Assembly: GCA_023213395.1 (NCBI GenBank)
Contig: CM041465.1
Location: 252,347,741-252,411,740, forward strand
DNA length: 64,000 nt
DNA from: Cycas panzhihuaensis
Lineage: Eukaryota; Cycadophyta
Direction of reading: 5' to 3'
Positions 59,451 through 64,000 of this stretch are shown one piece after another; positions within the stretch are counted from its first letter, which is position 1; each line of letters opens with the position of its first letter. Both the position numbers and the translations under genes were made by a program. The notes under the pieces were generated by a model that was given only the letters and a program-made list of their open reading frames with translations, was not told where the DNA came from and ran no database searches.

Positions 59451-62400
59451 CCCACTTTAAGGAAGTGTTTCCCGGCTACTAGGAATGGATATAGACAGGT
59501 CAACTCAGGTAGGCTTAGGTATGCTTCTCCCTTTTCACTTGCACTATTTCTCTGGAAAGGTTAATAGAAGTGTTGCCTCATTGCATGACTGCTTGCTTCA
59601 TTTGTATGATCACTTTACATTTGTTGCCTAGTCATGCTGCTTGTCGTATTGTGAGCCTATGACGACCCAGCGGGACCTACCTTTCTACAAGGTAGGCATC
59701 CCTATGGCACTTTACGACCCTTTGCATTGTCTCCACACTGCCCCAAGCTTCATTTCATTTGTATGACCCGTTCATGCCTTGATTTTGAGCTCCTAACACC
59801 TTGTTTCCAGGACCTTTGGCCATTGATGCTCTTCTTGCCTTTATCCACATGCATTCTGGACTGTCTCATCCACCTAGACAGGAGGCCCAACCTCTCCCAG
59901 GCCTACCACACCACCTCCTAAGGCTCCTGGAACCCATATTTTTACCATTCTGACTTTCTGGTTCTGGACCGTTGTAAACTTAGTAGTACCATGAAGTTTA
60001 CCGCGGTACCGCGAAGTTTACCGCTAAGCGACTTTTGTCAGTTATTTTTGAAAAACTACTGTGGCAATTCTCGTGTTTCCTGTAAAATCGCCACGTGGCC
60101 TCACATCCACCTCAACCCTATTCACACCCTATTCACTTGTTTAGGGCTGGGATGGGTATAAATCCCAAAACCCTCATCATTTTACCTCTCTTAGATCATT
60201 TTTGGCTCTTTAAGATAACCATTTCCTGCTCCTTCTCTCTTCCCTCTATAGGTGCATTTGCAGACCTATGTTTCATCGCAACCGGGCAGATCACTTTGCA
60301 ACAACCTTCCTCCACGGTGGGAAGCTTCTCTCCAGGCGTTATCAAGCAAGTTTTGGTGTTGTTCTTCTCCAACTCACCCCAGCAAGTGTCTCCTTCAGCT
60401 GTCTCTTGGGATATCTCCTGTAAAACCTTGCAGGGATCCTCTTCTCCACTAATTATAGAGCAGACCTGCTCTATATCAGCCCAGCAAGTCCTCCAAACCC
60501 TTTTCTCAGGATTTATGGTATGCTATCTCTATTTTAGACCCATTTCTTGGTTTGTTTGCTTGCTTTCTTCAGGTTTGATTGTAGCAAAACTTGTTTTCAT
60601 TTGAGTTTGGCTTGTTGCTTTTGGGTTTCACCTTCCCTCCACTAGTTTTCCTTAAGGGAGTAATAGGAAAAGAACCACAAAGGTTAGGTGAAGAAAGTAA
60701 GGTGGGGGAAACCCCCACTTAGTCCTACTCTCCAAGGGCAATCCCCTTCCCACCTTTTCTTCTCTTGCTCCATGCTCCTCTTGGGTTAATTAGGAGTAGG
60801 TGAGCCTTAGGCCTGTGCTAGATTATCAGTGTATACAACCCCTTGTTGCACTAGTTCTAGGCCTGCACACCTCTTATTTGGACCTCTGTAATATCCCTAA
60901 TATTGTTGGGTACCCCTTAAAAACATTGGTAAGAGTTTTTACACCAGATTATTGCCCATAGCAACTCCGCACCTTGACATCCCCCCAACGCTCTTTCACT
61001 TTTATCCTTGTATTTCTTAGCTGTCATAAGCTATCTTCTACCCTCATCTTGCTGTGTTAGAAGGTTGTGTGGAGAACCCAGTGGAGGGTTAGCCATCCTG
61101 AGGCTTCCCTTCACTCCACCTTGCTTGATGTACATGTTTGCTTGAGAGAGGATTTGGAGCTATTTGTAGCATTTATTTCCCTAACATTTTAACATATACA
61201 TTACACGTATACTTGCATATATATATAGCTTTTCTTTTATAGCCCCTTCTTGGAAGGGATAAGCCCTTGGATGTGCAGGTTGGTGTGGTGCTTTCTCACA
61301 AAGGTATAAAGCATTTGAATCTGGGTAAGATCTACCGTCTTTTCTCTTTGCTTATTTTTTTGCTTCCTTCATTCCGTTTACTTTTCACAAAAGGGGAAGG
61401 TAAGGAAGCCCCTATCGTTCGCATCAAACTTGATTATACATCCATCGATTGGTGTTAGGATGTGCATTGCATGTGGGTGAGACCTCTCGTTGGCCGCTAC
61501 ACCTTTTGGGTACGCACATCTTTCTTTTGACCCCCCCATTTCCCTTTTCACTTTTATTTAGAATCTATGTTCTAGCTAAGTAAATCACATGAAAGTAAAA
61601 AGGTGAATGGTGTTGTCTATTTGCACTTGTATGCTTGCATGTCATATGCTCAACTCATATAGGAAAAGGATATTATAGGAAACCCCCTCTTCCCATTCCT
61701 TTTCCTACAAAACCTAACATACCCTTTTTGGTTCATTCCATTTGGTATCGCTTACTTGCATGTGTAACACTTGTCCCCTTTTCCTTTTCCATTTTGCTAT
61801 TTGAATCGTTAAAGGAAAACTTTGCTTAAGTGCCTCTCTTTGTCCCTCTCTCTTGGGCCTATTTGCTTTGACCAAATAACCAAGAGAGACTCGGTTACAT
61901 CGTAGTCTTTCACCTACCTTATCCACGTCTGTTTCCTTTCATCATAGGGAAACCTTTGAGGATTCCTCTTCTTCCCTTTTGGTTATCCAAGGGTGGGAGG
62001 ACCTTCCTCTCGAATCTATCCAGGCTACCCCCCTTGTACACGCTCTCTCTCCCAGATTGAGGGCCACTTCAAGGTTGTTGAGTGCCATTCGCAGGTCCCA
62101 AACTCGTGCTCTGGCACACGGGGCACCCTGCGTGGTACTTTCTTTGCTTGTAGGTTTTCGCCCACACCCTCGATACCATCATCGACTACCATTACTCCTA
62201 CCGAGCATAGTTATTATCCCGTAGACGTGCATCCACTGGTGACCATACTGAGGACCTGCCTGTAAGGGAGCTAGTTCCTATCCCTTCATGTTAGTACTAT
62301 TACCTTTTAGTGGTCTCCTCCACTTCTTCCTTTTGTTGGGCAGCCCCCAACACATACTTTGCATCTTTTTCCTTCTTCTAACGTATTGGCAAGTTTTGTA

Positions 62401-62492
62401 TGCGATGCTTCTCACATCGCCTATGTGGTTTACTTCCATTATTAGAAGACCCTACATATCGTCTTCTTTCATCATTGTATTCTGATTTGACA
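59451..62492 (+). other. Probable LTR and leader of Gypsy H2
   Basis: GGGTATAAATCCC at 60155-60167 is a clear TATA box followed by a leader-like CCCTCATCATTTTACC, consistent with an LTR promoter. LTR ends and primer site could not be set, and the partner LTR would lie beyond the window. The ACCATACTGAGGA motif at 62242-62254 is shared with H1. An open frame of 169 codons at 60095-60604 has no recognisable domain. Confidence 0.5.
60157..60163 (+). promoter_or_regulatory. TATA box in the H2 LTR-like region
   Basis: TATAAAT within the palindromic GGGATGGGTATAAATCCC context; the strongest TATA match in the window. Confidence 0.6.
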
Positions 62493-64000
62493 ATGGAAGG
62501 ATACCCTTCAGATTGGGCTTATCATGCTTTTGCTTCAGAAGATCATGAGTTCCCCACATCCATTTCGGGATCCACCCAAGAGGGTGACGATCCCATCTAC
62601 TACCCTGGTGATCAACATCACCCACTTGACACCCATCCTTCTACTCATACAATAGAGGGCCCATCTCCTCTCAAGATTCACCATCCAGTTGGTGATTCTT
62701 ATGAGGAGCGTCCTGAGGGGTCTACTTCATTTGAGGTCCCGTCTACCTCTTATGATCACGTAGATACCCCTCCTGCTGACGTGGTTGAAGTCCTTAGTGA
62801 GTGCTTTCGAGCTGCTCGTCTTCAATTGTGTCCTAGATGGTTTAAAGATATCTTACGTGGTGGGGCATCTTCCTCATCCGCTCCTGTCCCACTGTCTTCA
62901 TCTACATCTACACCCCCCATGATAAGTAATCCTTTTGTGCCTACACATTCATCCTGCTCTATTTTTATGTCTACCTTAGGGATGTCTATTACACCTTCTA
63001 TCCCTCATCATGGTCCCAACTCCTTGGGACTCTCTCGTGGTATGTCTTTCTCCCAGCTTGGGGTTAGCATGCCTTTTCCTAGTCTAGCCAATACGCCACC
63101 TCCCAACGTGGCACATGTATTTCCTAGTAGGCCTAGAGGTCTTACTAACGCTACTACTATTAGTCACGTGGGATCCGCTCCTACATGTACTCAAAACCAA
63201 CCTAATGGTCATTCCCTTTATGTACCCCTAGGTTATACTTCTCTATCTTAGGGGCACGATAAAGGAAACCATATTCTAGCTTATGGGGTGGACCCGTTAC
63301 ATCCATATGGGGTTGCGCCACCCATAAGCGGTCCATATAGACAAAACTTGATTCCTCACCCTTCCTTCCCTTCATCCTGCATAGCTCCTTACGCTGTGCC
63401 TTTGCAAGGAAACCCAACTTCCTTTCAAGGTACTTATCCTCAAGTCCCTTTCCAACAAGGGATATTTCCTCAAGGAGGGATGGGCTTACCACCCCCATCT
63501 GTTCCTTGTCTATTACCTCTTACATCATTTGCCGATCCTATGGTCCAGGCAAGGGCATGTCCCTTTATGGATTATAGATCGACACCACTATCTGTTGAGG
63601 CGTTAAGAACCAACTTACTGCCTCATCCCCCCAAAGTTCCTAAGTTCGATGGAACTTCATCACTGGACCTAGCGGAGCATGTTCGTAGTTTGTCTATGGC
63701 GTGCATTGATTACTGGGCCTATGACCACATACTAATGAAATTATTCCCGTGATCATTATAAGGCGATGCCCTTAAATGGTTTTATCACCTGCCTGCCCAT
63801 TCCATTTTTTCATTCCAGCAACTTATGGATGAGTTCATCAACTATATTGATGTGGCTCGTCCATTCGAAAGTGGAATGAAATCCCTTCTTTTGCTCAAAC
63901 AAGGTCACGATGAGATGAATCGTGACTTCATGCGGTGATTTCATGACCTCCTCCATTCCACTAAGGCTATTTTACCTAAGGAATTGAAGAGGGATCTCTT
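62493..64000 (+). pseudogene. Ty3/Gypsy element H2, gag (runs off window)
   Basis: The ATG at 62493 opens MEGYPSDWAYHAFASEDHEFP, followed by about 350 residues of Pro/Ser/Thr-rich N-terminus. The retrotransposon-gag domain then starts near 63625: LPHPPKVPKFDGTSSLDLAEHV, LMKLFP, GDALKWFYHLPAHSIFSFQQ, MNRDFM. One reading frame is kept to the window edge, broken only by four stops (63249 TAG, 63750 TGA, 63756 TAA, 63936 TGA). Each is one C-to-T step from CAG, CGA, CAA or CGA. Protease and later domains lie outside. It is much younger-looking than H1. Confidence 0.82.

Noticed and set aside
60095-60604. 169-codon open frame downstream of a TATA box
   Set aside because: No recognisable domain, Ser/Leu/Pro-rich composition from pyrimidine-rich leader DNA, and its start overlaps the TATA box at 60157, so a transcript from that box would lack it.
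1-64000. CRISPR array, operon or bacterial-type system
   Set aside because: Spliced plant gene, LTR elements and LINE show nuclear plant DNA. No regularly spaced repeats with unique spacers exist; the 80-bp array has no spacers.

Overview
The window is nuclear DNA from a seed plant with a large, repeat-rich genome. It holds one intact host gene, a three-exon cytochrome P450 of the CYP73A family (cinnamate 4-hydroxylase, C4H) at 31609-33706 on the + strand. Most of the rest is decayed, nested retrotransposon sequence. A gymnosperm is the best guess, from the long insect-like spread of very old LTR elements (LTR pairs differ at about 7-13 percent by eye) around a single gene. The window cannot prove the clade.

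Layout. At 1-16117 there is a three-level nest: an old Ty1/Copia element (A) is split inside its reverse transcriptase by a second Copia element (B, 3794-15186, target duplication GTATA/GTACA). B in turn contains a 5'-truncated, minus-strand Ty3/Gypsy chromovirus (G, 7791 to about 12594) and a second copy of its own integrase-RT region. At 17518-23966 there is a nearly complete L1-type LINE bounded by a perfect 17-bp target duplication. From 24 to 31 kb the sequence is AT-rich with small repeats (three 80-bp tandem units, two pairs of dispersed repeats) and one 0.85-kb CpG-rich block. C4H and its promoter occupy about 31.0-34.1 kb. From 34 to 38 kb I see no genes. A Copia remnant (C) covers 40068 to about 42920. 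Copia element E (44625-54472, duplication TTTAG) encloses Copia element F (46604-50788, duplication TAGCT). From about 55.8 kb to the end lie two related Ty3/Gypsy elements, H1 (degenerate) and H2 (cut by the window edge).

Function. C4H is an ER-membrane monooxygenase that converts trans-cinnamate to p-coumarate in the general phenylpropanoid pathway. Its promoter has a TATA-like box and an inverted pair of MYB/AC-type motifs. No other host gene, RNA gene, CRISPR array or new multi-gene system was found. The main novelty is structural: the nested architecture, the near-exclusive C-to-T (or G-to-A) origin of stop codons in the elements, a GC-rich hairpin module shared by the LTRs of two Copia families, and deletions that removed catalytic parts of polyproteins while keeping the frame.
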